Below, in pieces: positions 17,015-25,489 of a DNA stretch of 64,000 nucleotides (position 1 is the first letter of the stretch; each line of letters starts with the position of its first letter). The notes under the pieces were generated by a model. That model was not told where the DNA came from. It saw only the letters and a list, made by a program, of their open reading frames with translations, and made no database searches. Origin of the DNA: Sediminibacterium sp. (GTDB taxonomy: Bacteria; Bacteroidota; Bacteroidia; Chitinophagales; Chitinophagaceae); contig QYPL01000003.1 of NCBI GenBank assembly GCA_007280515.1, positions 23,514 to 87,513 of the forward strand. The letters are read 5' to 3'. Both the position numbers and the translations under genes were made by a program.

Positions 17015-18319
17015 TTAGATTCTTTGTATTTGCGCGCCTAGTGCTTGCAATCGGGTATCAATATTTTGATAGCCTCTGTCTATTTGTTCAATATTTTGAA
17101 TCGTGCTTTTTCCTTCTGCACTTAGTGCTGCAATCAGTAAGGCTTGTCCAGCGCGAATATCAGGGCTACTCATGGTTATACCACGCAGTGGATATTTACG
17201 CGCCAATCCAATGACGGTGGCACGGTGTGGGTCACACAAAATAATTTGCGCCCCCATATCAATTAATTTATCTGTAAAAAACAAACGGCTCTCAAACATT
17301 TTTTGATGAATCAGTACACTACCTCTTGCTTGAATGGCAGTGACTAAGACAATACTTAATAAATCGGGTGTAAAGCCTGGCCATGGGTTATCATAAATAG
17401 TTAAGATACCACCATCCATAAAGGTTTGTATCTCATAAATATCTTGAGCCGGGATATAAATATCATCTCCTTTTATAGTAAAATCAATGCCTAGTAAACG
17501 AAATTTTTCTGGAATAATACCTAAGTGCGCTACCCCTGCATTTTTAATAGTGATTTCACTTTTGGTCATGGCAGCCAGTCCAATGAATGAACCAATCTCA
17601 ATCATGTCTGGTAAAATACGGTGCGATGCAGTGCTTAATTTTGTTACGCCTTCGATGCATAATAAATTACTACCCATACCTGTAATTTTTGCACCCATAT
17701 TATTTAATAGTAAGCAAAGCTGTTGTATATAAGGCTCACAAGCTGCATTGTAAATACTAGTCACGCCTTCAGCAAGCACAGCCGCCATTAGAATATTGGC
17801 TGTTCCTGTAACGGAAGGCTCTTCTAATAACATATAAGTTCCTACAAGTTTATCTGCGCTTAAAGTAAAGCAGGCTAGCTTTTCATCATAAGCATACTTG
17901 GCACCTAGTTTTTCAAATCCAATAATATGTGTATCTAATCTTCTTCTTCCAATTTTATCTCCACCTGGTTTAGGTAAATAAGCTTTTTTAAATCTAGCTA
18001 AAATAGGACCTGCCAACATCACGCTACCGCGCAGTCTTCCACTCTTTGTTTTAAAATCATCTGAGGCTAAATAACTAGGATCAATTTTATCTGCTTGAAA
18101 ACGGTATTCACCTTCCTTTAATTTCTCCACACTTACGCCCATTGCCTCTAATAACTCTATTAGTAAATTGACATCAACAATATCTGGAATATTGGAAATG
18201 GTAATAGGCTCTGCTGATAAAACTACTGCTGATAAAATTTGTAATGCTTCGTTTTTCGCACCTTGGGGTGTAATATTTCCTTTAAGTGCTTTTCCTCCTA
18301 TGACTTCGAATGAACTCAT
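17015..18319 (-). CDS. murA: UDP-N-acetylglucosamine 1-carboxyvinyltransferase with Asp at the fosfomycin-target position
   Basis: 434-aa enzyme transferring enolpyruvate from PEP to UDP-GlcNAc, the first committed step of peptidoglycan synthesis. The KNEALQILSA N-terminus (Lys22 and Asn23), the SGRLRGSVMLAGP segment and the C-terminal DIRAGQALLIAAL block identify it. The active-site loop reads KPGGDKIGRRRLD: position 121, equivalent to Cys115 of E. coli MurA, is Asp. Cys is the residue alkylated by fosfomycin; Asp-bearing MurA enzymes such as that of Mycobacterium are active but insensitive. It is 5 bp downstream of the DUF4290 gene, with which it is almost certainly cotranscribed. Confidence 0.95.
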   Translation of the reverse strand: MSSFEVIGGKALKGNITPQGAKNEALQILSAVVLSAEPITISNIPDIVDVNLLIELLEAMGVSVEKLKEGEYRFQADKIDPSYLASDDFKTKSGRLRGSVMLAGPILARFKKAYLPKPGGDKIGRRRLDTHIIGFEKLGAKYAYDEKLACFTLSADKLVGTYMLLEEPSVTGTANILMAAVLAEGVTSIYNAACEPYIQQLCLLLNNMGAKITGMGSNLLCIEGVTKLSTASHRILPDMIEIGSFIGLAAMTKSEITIKNAGVAHLGIIPEKFRLLGIDFTIKGDDIYIPAQDIYEIQTFMDGGILTIYDNPWPGFTPDLLSIVLVTAIQARGSVLIHQKMFESRLFFTDKLIDMGAQIILCDPHRATVIGLARKYPLRGITMSSPDIRAGQALLIAALSAEGKSTIQNIEQIDRGYQNIDTRLQALGAQIQRI

Positions 18320-18324
18320 TTGAA

Positions 18325-19014
18325 TTAAAAACGTTTTTTAAAATTGCGGTTATTGTTGTTGCGTCCGGCGCCACCACCGCCTGGTCCGCTTGGTCCGCGC
18401 CCACCTCTATTATTATTACGATTGCCCTGCCAACGACCCGCAGCTGGACGGTACTCATCTCTTTCAAAATTTTGATTGCGATGTTTGATATAAGGTGTAT
18501 TGCTAAATTCAAGTTCACCACCGGTAATGGCGTTTAACTCTCCTCTAATGGTATCATCTTGTACTAATTCTTTATGCCAGTTACTATAAGCTAGTTTCAT
18601 GTAATGTGCAATAGCATGCGCAAAACCAGCTTTTTTCTCTTGGTCTTGTTCCGCCATCGCTTTATCAATGACCAATTCTAGGTTTTTACCTAAATGGGCA
18701 TATTTAATTTTACGCTTAGGATAAGGAATAGGATCGGGCTTCTGCTTATAGGTTTCCTTAGTAGGAATAGGATAAGGGCTGTCCACGTCTAATTGGAAAT
18801 TGCTCATAAAAAACAGGTGATCCCATAATTTATGCTTGTAGTCTTCTACATTCTTTAGCTGAGGGGTCAAAAAGCCCATTAGTTCAATCACTACCTGAGC
18901 CTGCTCCTGTCTTTTGGCAGGATCTTCAATGGTCATCAAATGATCCACCATCTTCTGCACGTGACGTCCGTACTCTTTCATCCCCATTAAGCTTCTTGCT
19001 GTATTGTATTCCAT
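18325..19014 (-). CDS. DUF4290 domain protein with Gly/Arg/Asn-rich tail
   Basis: 229-aa cytoplasmic protein. Residues about 1-185 (MEYNTARSLMGMKEYGRHVQ onward) are the DUF4290 domain, a Bacteroidota-specific mostly helical family of unknown function. The last 45 residues are a low-complexity tail rich in Gly, Arg and Asn with RGG and poly-Gly runs, ending KKRF, reminiscent of RNA-binding RGG tails. I take the ATG at 19012-19014; the longer open frame would run into the divergent pheS promoter. It sits immediately upstream of murA (5-bp gap), so a link to the cell envelope or division is possible but is inference only. Confidence 0.85.
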   Translation of the reverse strand: MEYNTARSLMGMKEYGRHVQKMVDHLMTIEDPAKRQEQAQVVIELMGFLTPQLKNVEDYKHKLWDHLFFMSNFQLDVDSPYPIPTKETYKQKPDPIPYPKRKIKYAHLGKNLELVIDKAMAEQDQEKKAGFAHAIAHYMKLAYSNWHKELVQDDTIRGELNAITGGELEFSNTPYIKHRNQNFERDEYRPAAGRWQGNRNNNRGGRGPSGPGGGGAGRNNNNRNFKKRF

Positions 19015-19036
19015 GTATTTATTACTTCTCGAGTAA

Positions 19037-19044
19037 CAAATGTA
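19037..19044 (-). promoter_or_regulatory. Candidate -7 element for the DUF4290-murA unit
   Basis: TACATTTG on the minus strand, an exact TAnnTTTG, 22 bp before the DUF4290 start. No matching -33 TTTG at 19 bp. Confidence 0.4.
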
Positions 19045-19067
19045 AGGATTTATTTTATCTTCGTACC

Positions 19068-20105
19068 ATGGAGCCACTGATACAACAAATTGAAACCATC
19101 ACTCAAGAAATCCAAAATACGGTCGCTACCACCAGCGCCGAGGTGGAAGCCTTCCGAATTAAATACTTGGGAACCAAAGGTTTGGTAAAAAATATGATGG
19201 GGGAGATGAAATCGGTGCCTAATGAACAGAAAAAGGAATTCGGACAAATCCTAAATGCTTTCAAGGTAGCAGCGGAAGAAAAACTAGAAGCCTTGGTGGC
19301 TGCATTAGGAGATACGACTACATTAGACTCCAAAATTGATACCAGTTTACCGGGTGATGAATTTACAGTGGGTACAAGACATCCTTTAAATTTAGTACGC
19401 AATCAAATGGTTTCTATTTTTAAAACATTAGGATTCGCGGTGGCAGAAGGGCCAGAGATAGAAGATGATTGGCATAATTTTGGTGCGATGAATTTACCAG
19501 CTGATCATCCAGCGCGTGATATGCAGGATACTTTTTATGTACAAGAAGCCACTGATGAAAATGCGGCATGGTTATTAAGAACACATACTTCTAGTGTACA
19601 AGCACGTGTCATGGAAACACAGAAACCACCTATTCGTGTTGTATGTCCGGGGCGTGTGTATCGCAATGAAACTATTTCAGCAAGAGCACATTGTTTTTTC
19701 CATCAAGTAGAAGGTTTATACATTGATGAAAATGTAAGCTTTGCAGATTTAAAACAAACACTTTATTTTTTCGTACAAGAAATGTTTGGCAAAGAGGTGA
19801 AATTAAGGTTCCGCCCTAGTTATTTTCCTTTTACAGAACCTAGTGCGGAAATGGATATTAGCTGTCAAATATGCAGCGGTAAAGGATGTAATATTTGTAA
19901 ACATACAGGATGGGTAGAAATTTTAGGAAGTGGTATGGTGCATCCGAATGTGTTAAAAAACTTTGACATTGATCCTGAAAAGTATACTGGCTTTGCTTTT
20001 GGTATGGGCGTTGAAAGAATTGCGCAATTAAAATACCAAGTAAACGATTTACGTTTATACTCTCAAAACGACTTGCGCTTTTTGCAACAGTTCAAGAGTG
20101 TCTGA
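19068..20105 (+). CDS. pheS: Phenylalanine--tRNA ligase alpha subunit
   Basis: 345-aa catalytic subunit of the class II (alpha-beta)2 enzyme charging tRNA-Phe. N-terminal coiled coil (about 1-85), then GTRHPLNLVRNQ, the motif 2 region VCPGRVYRNETISARAHCFF, and motif 3 FGMGVERIAQLKY. A CxxC-x4-CxxC zinc-knuckle-like segment (CQICSGKGCNICKHTGW) precedes the GSGMVHPNV block, a variant common in several phyla. Start is the ATG at 19068; an upstream in-frame ATG at 18996 would overlap the divergent DUF4290 gene. pheT is not in the window. A near-consensus -7 box TATCTTCG lies at 19056-19063. Confidence 0.96.
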   Translation: MEPLIQQIETITQEIQNTVATTSAEVEAFRIKYLGTKGLVKNMMGEMKSVPNEQKKEFGQILNAFKVAAEEKLEALVAALGDTTTLDSKIDTSLPGDEFTVGTRHPLNLVRNQMVSIFKTLGFAVAEGPEIEDDWHNFGAMNLPADHPARDMQDTFYVQEATDENAAWLLRTHTSSVQARVMETQKPPIRVVCPGRVYRNETISARAHCFFHQVEGLYIDENVSFADLKQTLYFFVQEMFGKEVKLRFRPSYFPFTEPSAEMDISCQICSGKGCNICKHTGWVEILGSGMVHPNVLKNFDIDPEKYTGFAFGMGVERIAQLKYQVNDLRLYSQNDLRFLQQFKSV

Positions 20106-20114
20106 TAAATAATT

Positions 20115-20849
20115 ATGTTACATAACACCAAGGGTATTGTTTTACGCGTCACAAAATATGGCGATACGAGTATTATCCTAACGGCCTATACCGAACTTTT
20201 TGGTGTACAACAATACATGGTCAAAGGGGTGAGAGTGACGAGTAAAAAAGGAGCGAACAAAGCTGTGTTTTATCAGCCTGCCGCTATTTTACAAATGGAA
20301 GTCTATCATTCACCTATGAAGCAATTACAAATGGTAAAGGAGGTGAGCTGGGACTTTGTCTATCAAAATGTGTATTCCGATGTACTACGCAATGCAGTAG
20401 CTACTTATATTGTAGAGGTCTTGCAACAAACCATGCAACCCGAACCGCATCCAGAATTATTTTATTTAATAGAAGATACTTTTAAACAATTAGATAAAGG
20501 TGGTACTAGTTTAGTGGGTAACCTACCTATTTATTTTTTAATTCATCTAAGTCAAAATATGGGTTTTGGCTTACAAGGAAAATATAGCGCTACCACTCCG
20601 GTATTAGATGTAAGAGAAGGACAGTTTGTAGAAAAGGTACCTACGCATCCTTATTTTTTAGAAGGTGCAGAAGCACAAACGGCTTCTAGTTTTTTACAAG
20701 TCCAATTTTACAACGATTTAGACAATATCGTTTTAAGCGGCACACAAAGAAAAAAAATATTGGAACTGTTTCAGTTATCCTTAAGCTGGCATTATAAAAA
20801 GTTTAGCGATATAAAATCACTACCTATCTTACAAGAAGTGCTGAGGTAG
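20115..20849 (+). CDS. recO: DNA repair protein RecO
   Basis: 244-aa recombination mediator that, with RecR, loads RecA on SSB-coated DNA and anneals strands. The N-terminal OB fold is recognised by TKGIVLRVTKYGDTSIILTA and the downstream helical domain by VYSDVLRNAVATYIVEVLQQ. No zinc-binding Cys cluster is present, as in many Bacteroidota and E. coli RecO proteins. It begins 9 bp after pheS and is probably in the same transcript. Confidence 0.9.
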   Translation: MLHNTKGIVLRVTKYGDTSIILTAYTELFGVQQYMVKGVRVTSKKGANKAVFYQPAAILQMEVYHSPMKQLQMVKEVSWDFVYQNVYSDVLRNAVATYIVEVLQQTMQPEPHPELFYLIEDTFKQLDKGGTSLVGNLPIYFLIHLSQNMGFGLQGKYSATTPVLDVREGQFVEKVPTHPYFLEGAEAQTASSFLQVQFYNDLDNIVLSGTQRKKILELFQLSLSWHYKKFSDIKSLPILQEVLR

Positions 20850-20853
20850 GTAT

Positions 20854-20937
20854 TTAATCGTTGTTTCTACTGTTACGATGTCTACGCCACATGATAATTA
20901 AAATGGCAATGATGCCGAATAAAATAGGAAAAGTCAT
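20854..20937 (-). CDS. Possible 27-aa single-pass membrane micro-protein
   Basis: A short open frame reads ATG (20935-20937) to TAA (20854-20856) on the minus strand: MTFPILFGIIAILIIMW followed by RRHRNSRNND. It is one hydrophobic helix with a strongly basic, polar C-terminus, a plausible positive-inside topology. It fills the gap between recO and the GDPD gene and starts 58 bp before the latter. Its composition (G/C-containing codons, membrane helix then charge cluster) is unlike random AT-rich spacer, but at 27 codons chance cannot be excluded. No family recognised. Confidence 0.35.
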   Translation of the reverse strand: MTFPILFGIIAILIIMWRRHRNSRNND

Positions 20938-20973
20938 AACGAGTAATTAATACTACAAGCTACGAAAATTTGA

Positions 20974-20981
20974 TAGCTTTG
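20974..20981 (+). promoter_or_regulatory. Candidate -7 element for the GDPD lipoprotein gene
   Basis: TAGCTTTG, an exact TAnnTTTG, 14 bp before the ATG at 20996. No convincing -33 box. Confidence 0.42.
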
Positions 20982-20995
20982 TCGTAATATAGCTT

Positions 20996-21895
20996 ATGAA
21001 ATTCAATCTATACACTGCAGTTGTTTTAATGCTTGGAACATTTACTAGTTGTTCCATTATACATCCCATAGCTATTAAAAAAATTAAAATGGATTATCAA
21101 GCGCACCGTGGAGGCAGGGGCTTAATGCCAGAAAATACTATTGCGGCCATGTTAGCAGTAATGGATAATGCAAAGGTAACCACCCTTGAAATGGACTTAG
21201 CCATTACCAAGGACAAACAAGTAGTAGTTTCACATGATCCTATTTTAAATCCTTTAATAACGACGAAGCCTGATGGAACTTTTATTAAAGCAAGCGAACT
21301 GAATAAAAATATTATTTATCAAATGAATTATGCAGACCTTGAAAAGTATGATGTGGGTTTAAAACCGCATCCTGGTTTTACGGGTCAAAAAAAATTAGCG
21401 GCATCTATTCCAACGCTTAGCAGTTTAATAGATAGCGTTGAATTAAAGTCGAAGACCATAGGAAGAAAAATGAATTATAATATTGAAATTAAATCGGTGG
21501 AGGGTAAAGATATTACCGAACATCCAGCTCCTGATGAGTTTGTGGAATTAGTCGTAAATATTTTAGAAAAGAAAAATATTTTGGATAGAACAAGTTTACA
21601 AAGTTTTGATCTAAGACCCCTGCGTGTGTTACATGAAAAATATCCTAGTATTAAAACTGCTTATTTAGTATTTGGTGCTGATTGTGCTAATGCTGAAAAG
21701 CAAATAGCGCTGCTGGGTTTTCAACCGACCATTTATAGTCCAGAATATAAATATGTAAATAAGGCTATGATTGACTACTGCCATCAAAAAAATATTCAAG
21801 TCATTCCTTGGACAGTGAATACCAAAGAAGAAATAAATACTTTAATACAATTAAAGGTGGATGGAATTATTACAGACTATCCGAACTTGTTTTAA
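20996..21895 (+). CDS. Glycerophosphodiester phosphodiesterase family lipoprotein
   Basis: 299-aa GDPD-family TIM barrel that hydrolyses glycerophosphodiesters to an alcohol and glycerol-3-phosphate. The N-terminus is a lipoprotein-type signal with a Cys in FTSC (residue 19), so it is likely membrane-anchored in the envelope. Catalytic and metal residues: HRGGRGLMPENT (His, Arg, Glu), LEMDLAITKD (Glu, Asp), VVVSHDP (second His), and IEIKSVEG (Glu, Lys). The final VDGIITDYPNLF is the family's C-terminal hallmark. It is convergent with the Gfo/Idh/MocA gene; a 16-bp imperfect tandem duplication lies at the junction. Confidence 0.92.
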   Translation: MKFNLYTAVVLMLGTFTSCSIIHPIAIKKIKMDYQAHRGGRGLMPENTIAAMLAVMDNAKVTTLEMDLAITKDKQVVVSHDPILNPLITTKPDGTFIKASELNKNIIYQMNYADLEKYDVGLKPHPGFTGQKKLAASIPTLSSLIDSVELKSKTIGRKMNYNIEIKSVEGKDITEHPAPDEFVELVVNILEKKNILDRTSLQSFDLRPLRVLHEKYPSIKTAYLVFGADCANAEKQIALLGFQPTIYSPEYKYVNKAMIDYCHQKNIQVIPWTVNTKEEINTLIQLKVDGIITDYPNLF

Positions 21896-21915
21896 GACAC
21901 TATAGCATCGGGAAA

Positions 21916-23082
21916 CTATACCATCGGAAAAGGAAAACTACTTACTAGTTTTACTTTTATTCCTTCTTTGGAAGATTTTCTAGCAGCTTCTATAATTTCA
22001 AGCACGTGTAAAGAATGAAGTACATTAATGCGTGGCTCTATATTTTTAGATAATGCGCCTGCTATGCGCGTTGCGCCTTCCTGCCATTGATAGCCACCGT
22101 CATCTGTTTGAACTACCTGAGGCGCTTCGGTCCAAGAATTATCTAAGACTACACTTTTAGGTTCCCAATCATATCCAATTAAACGCATATTACCCTTGTC
22201 TCCAAAAATTTGAATGCTATGTAAGGTTTGGTTTTTGGCTTCATGCCCAAAAGGGTCAAAATAATTAAATCCACACATGATATGGCTTATCACTCCATTA
22301 TCATGTTCTAATAATATATGTGCATTGTCTTCTTCTCTTACTTTCACAATCCCTTTTTCATCTATCTCTCTTTCTTTATTTACAATACTAGTCATGGCCA
22401 TCACCGATTTTGCCGGGCCTAATAATCCAGTAAGGGTAGCCATATTATACACGCCTAAATCTGGCATGCTGCCACCCAATGGTTCATAAAAAAAAGAAGA
22501 CCAGGTAGGACCCGTATGTCCATACTGTCCATGTGCACTGGCTAATTTTCCAAGTTTTCCTTGTTGAATAGTTTTACTCATAAATTCAAACTGTGGGCTA
22601 GTGACTACTGCAGGTGCGCCCCAAATTCTTACGCCTTTTAATTTCGCATAGTCTACTAATGCCTTTCCTTCTGCATAGGTATTCGCCAAAGGTTTTTCAC
22701 TCCAAACATGCTTACCTGCTTGAAGCGCAATTTTATTTAAGGCTCCATGCATTTGCATATCAGTTAATGTCAACATTAAATCAAATGCATTTCCTTTTAA
22801 TAAAGCATTAATATTATTATAAGTGCTAGCACCAATATTGTATTTTTTATTTTGTGCCTCTGCCCTATCTTGTTTAATATCACAAAGACTTACTATTTTA
22901 ACCAAGGGAGAACTTTGTAAATGAACAATATATCTATTGCTTACACTTCCACATCCAATAATGGCTACTTTAATTATTTTTTCTTCTGCAGCCGCAAACA
23001 ATTCCAAATTACTTAATAATAAAGCAGCAGAAGCCAGTGAAGTTTTTTGTAAAAAGGCAGCCCTAGTTAATGAATCGTTCAT
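21916..23082 (-). CDS. Gfo/Idh/MocA family oxidoreductase
   Basis: 388-aa NAD(P)-dependent sugar-type oxidoreductase. After an N-terminal signal-like segment (RAAFLQKTSLASAALLLSN), which resembles Tat-type leaders but lacks a twin arginine, comes the Rossmann motif VAIIGCGSVSNRY and the conserved WSEKPLA (EKP motif, the catalytic Lys). The C-terminal beta-sheet domain includes GGSMPDLGVYN. Family members oxidise or epimerise sugars, inositols or glycan units; the substrate here is unknown. It follows the amidohydrolase gene by 23 bp and is likely cotranscribed with it. Confidence 0.88.
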   Translation of the reverse strand: MNDSLTRAAFLQKTSLASAALLLSNLELFAAAEEKIIKVAIIGCGSVSNRYIVHLQSSPLVKIVSLCDIKQDRAEAQNKKYNIGASTYNNINALLKGNAFDLMLTLTDMQMHGALNKIALQAGKHVWSEKPLANTYAEGKALVDYAKLKGVRIWGAPAVVTSPQFEFMSKTIQQGKLGKLASAHGQYGHTGPTWSSFFYEPLGGSMPDLGVYNMATLTGLLGPAKSVMAMTSIVNKEREIDEKGIVKVREEDNAHILLEHDNGVISHIMCGFNYFDPFGHEAKNQTLHSIQIFGDKGNMRLIGYDWEPKSVVLDNSWTEAPQVVQTDDGGYQWQEGATRIAGALSKNIEPRINVLHSLHVLEIIEAARKSSKEGIKVKLVSSFPFPMV

Positions 23083-23105
23083 GCTTGAAAATTTAATAAC
23101 TCAAT

Positions 23106-24287
23106 TTAAATAATTCTTTTGGAAATACTTGTATTTTGTAATTGACCATTTGAATTTACGCCTTCTATTAAAACCACTCCAGGTTTTTTTCCTTTTTCAA
23201 AACTTCCCAATACCTTATCCATTTGTAAGGCAGCTGCGCCATTGATGGTAGCCCAGCCCAGCATTTCAGCTAGTGGAATGGATGGATTATATTTTTGTAT
23301 GGTTTTTAATTCATCTAATATATTTAAAGACCAATTACTTGCATAGCTATCGGTACCTATGACTATCTCAGCCCCATTTGCACGAAGTAGTTCAATGGGG
23401 GGCATAGTTTCTTCGATATACTGGTTCGCATTGGGACATAAACACCAAAAGCTATTGGGCATTTGTTTTTGAACAGCTTTAATATCCGAAGCACTGGTAA
23501 AACTATTATGTACTAAAATACTTCTAGCTGCTTTTTTAAAATAAGGCAGCACCGATTGCAAACTACTGAGTCCGGTGGCTTCAAAAAAATCTAAGGATAC
23601 TTTGGTTCTTTCGTACATGCCTAAAAAGGAACCCGATTTATTTTCAAAGAATTCATTTTCATCCATCGTTTCTTGATTGTGCATAGTAATAGTATGCGTA
23701 CCAAAATAATTGGATAGTAATTTCCATAAATTAAAACTCACTGAATAAGGAGCATGGGGTACCAAGGAAGCGCGCACACAATTTTGTTCAAAAGCTTCCT
23801 GCATTTTTAATCCCGCATTTATTTTATCATCAGACCTGGTTGGATCTAAATCATATAACTCCACAAAACTATAATAAGCTAGTTTGTGTTTTTGTTTTAT
23901 AGTAAGTGTATCAAGTGTATTGCATATATCTCCCACTGCAACAATGCCATCATGATACATTTCATCTTCTGCCGAAATAATAGCCTGCTGAATAATTCCA
24001 TCCTCTACTTTTCGCAAACCCACAATTTGTTTTACAAATTCTTGTAATCCAGAATGTGCAGGAATTATGCCTTTCATATGCGATAGTTCCAAATGGCAAT
24101 GTGCATTGACAAAACCGGGACTAATAATGCCTTCAAAACTTTGAATGTCTTCTCCAGCCTCTTCAATGCCCACCAAGGCTTCAATGGTTCCGTCCTTTTG
24201 GGTGATTAAAACCAGTTGGTCCTCCAAAAGCTCGGTTCCGGTAAAAATTTGACTGGCTTGAAATTTTTGATACATATATAGTGACAT
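23106..24287 (-). CDS. Metal-dependent amidohydrolase (ATZ/TRZ/cytosine deaminase-like)
   Basis: 393-aa amidohydrolase-superfamily protein. Metal-binding motif GFVNAHCHLELSH near residue 60, then a His in VPHAPYSV, HNQETMDE, and the late Asp in IGTDSYASNWS. These match the chlorohydrolase/deaminase branch that acts on purine- or pyrimidine-like rings or related amides, for example aminodeoxyfutalosine deaminase; the exact substrate is open. Start at the first ATG 24287, with an alternative ATG four codons later. It heads the minus-strand pair with the oxidoreductase and is divergent from rplM. Confidence 0.85.
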   Translation of the reverse strand: MSLYMYQKFQASQIFTGTELLEDQLVLITQKDGTIEALVGIEEAGEDIQSFEGIISPGFVNAHCHLELSHMKGIIPAHSGLQEFVKQIVGLRKVEDGIIQQAIISAEDEMYHDGIVAVGDICNTLDTLTIKQKHKLAYYSFVELYDLDPTRSDDKINAGLKMQEAFEQNCVRASLVPHAPYSVSFNLWKLLSNYFGTHTITMHNQETMDENEFFENKSGSFLGMYERTKVSLDFFEATGLSSLQSVLPYFKKAARSILVHNSFTSASDIKAVQKQMPNSFWCLCPNANQYIEETMPPIELLRANGAEIVIGTDSYASNWSLNILDELKTIQKYNPSIPLAEMLGWATINGAAALQMDKVLGSFEKGKKPGVVLIEGVNSNGQLQNTSISKRII

Positions 24288-24593
24288 CCTTTTCTAAGAA
24301 TCTGCTTAAAAATAGGCTAGAATTGCCAAAAATCGATTAATTAATGCTCAAAATTTTGATAGGATGAGCAACCACCTGTTTATAACTGCCTGATTTTCAG
24401 CACCTATTTAGTATCAACTATTTTACGATACAAAATTATTATTGATAATCAATTAGTTACAATGAGACGATATGAAAACAATGCCCAAATTATTGGGAAA
24501 ACTCAAAATCCCCCCGTACCTTCGCCCTCCCTTATAAAACAGGGATATTTTATGGCTGACGGGATAGCGCAGCCTCATTAAAACAAAAGAATT
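24288..24593 (+). promoter_or_regulatory. rplM upstream region with a leader hairpin
   Basis: The 306-bp divergent spacer should hold promoters for both sides; I cannot place an exact TAnnTTTG box. Just before rplM, GGCTG at 24554-24558 pairs with CAGCC at 24570-24574, extended by an inner CG/CG pair after a bulged A, giving a compact hairpin 20 nt before the ATG. A CCCT/AGGG pairing (24529-24532 with 24541-24544) sits just upstream. This is where an autoregulatory ribosomal protein L13 leader would be expected; L13 leaders have been described in Bacteroidia, but I cannot verify the match. Confidence 0.45.
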
Positions 24594-25037
24594 ATGAGTA
24601 AACTACATTTCACCACGAAGCACGCCAACGCGGCTACCGTTCAACATGGCTGGTACATTGTTGATGGTACTAATCAAACCGTAGGACGTATTGCTTCAAA
24701 AATCGCAGCTGTTCTACGTGGTAAGAACAAAGCTTATTACACACCGCACGTTGATTGCGGAGATTATGTAATTATCATTAATGCAGAAAAAGTAAAGTTG
24801 ACTGGAAACAAATTCCACGATAAACAATACTTAAACTATTCTGGTTACCCAGGTGGTAAGAAAGAAGAAGCTGCTGAAGATTTAATCAAGCGTCGTCCAG
24901 AAGTAATTATGGAAAGAGCGGTTAAGGGTATGTTACCTAAAAATCGTTTAGGGCGCAAGATGGTTAAAAAATTGTTTGTATATGCTGGTGACAAACACCC
25001 TCATACTGCACAACAACCTAAAGAATTTAAATTTTAA
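24594..25037 (+). CDS. rplM: 50S ribosomal protein L13
   Basis: 147-aa ribosomal protein binding 23S rRNA early in large subunit assembly. Conserved blocks include WYIVDGTNQTVGRIASKIA, the GDYVIIINAEK segment, and the VKGMLPKNRLGRKM signature. Length is normal. It is followed after 20 bp by rpsI, the near-universal rplM-rpsI pairing. A leader hairpin lies directly upstream. Confidence 0.98.
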   Translation: MSKLHFTTKHANAATVQHGWYIVDGTNQTVGRIASKIAAVLRGKNKAYYTPHVDCGDYVIIINAEKVKLTGNKFHDKQYLNYSGYPGGKKEEAAEDLIKRRPEVIMERAVKGMLPKNRLGRKMVKKLFVYAGDKHPHTAQQPKEFKF

Positions 25038-25057
25038 TTAATTCCAAATATAAATAA

Positions 25058-25447
25058 ATGGATAAGCAAACAAATGCAGTTGGTCGTCGTAAGGAAGCAG
25101 TAACACGCGTCTTTGTTAGTAAGGGTAGTGGAAAAATTACCGTGAACGACAAAGATTACAAACACTATTTTCCTTTAGTGTATTTACAAAATCAAGTAGA
25201 AGCTCCTTTGAAATTAGCGGAAGCACTTGGTAAATACGATATCGTAATTAACGCACAAGGTGGTGGTTTAAAAGGCCAAGCCGAAGCAGCCAAATTAGGT
25301 ATTGCGCGCGTATTAATAGAACTAAACCCTGAATTGCGCCCTGCTTTAAAAGCAGCCGGACAATTAACGCGTGACTCTCGTAGCGTTGAGCGTAAGAAAT
25401 TCGGACATAAGAAAGCACGTAGAAGCTTCCAGTTCAGCAAACGTTAA
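25058..25447 (+). CDS. rpsI: 30S ribosomal protein S9
   Basis: 129-aa small-subunit protein whose C-terminal tail reaches the P-site tRNA. GRRKEAVTRVFV at the N-terminus, GGGLKGQAEAAKLGIARVL and the basic tail KKFGHKKARRSFQFSKR are diagnostic, with the terminal Lys-Arg that contacts tRNA. It is cotranscribed with rplM and precedes rpsB by 42 bp. Confidence 0.98.
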   Translation: MDKQTNAVGRRKEAVTRVFVSKGSGKITVNDKDYKHYFPLVYLQNQVEAPLKLAEALGKYDIVINAQGGGLKGQAEAAKLGIARVLIELNPELRPALKAAGQLTRDSRSVERKKFGHKKARRSFQFSKR

Positions 25448-25489
25448 TCCAACAATTTTAACATTAATTCATTACAACAAATTATACAA

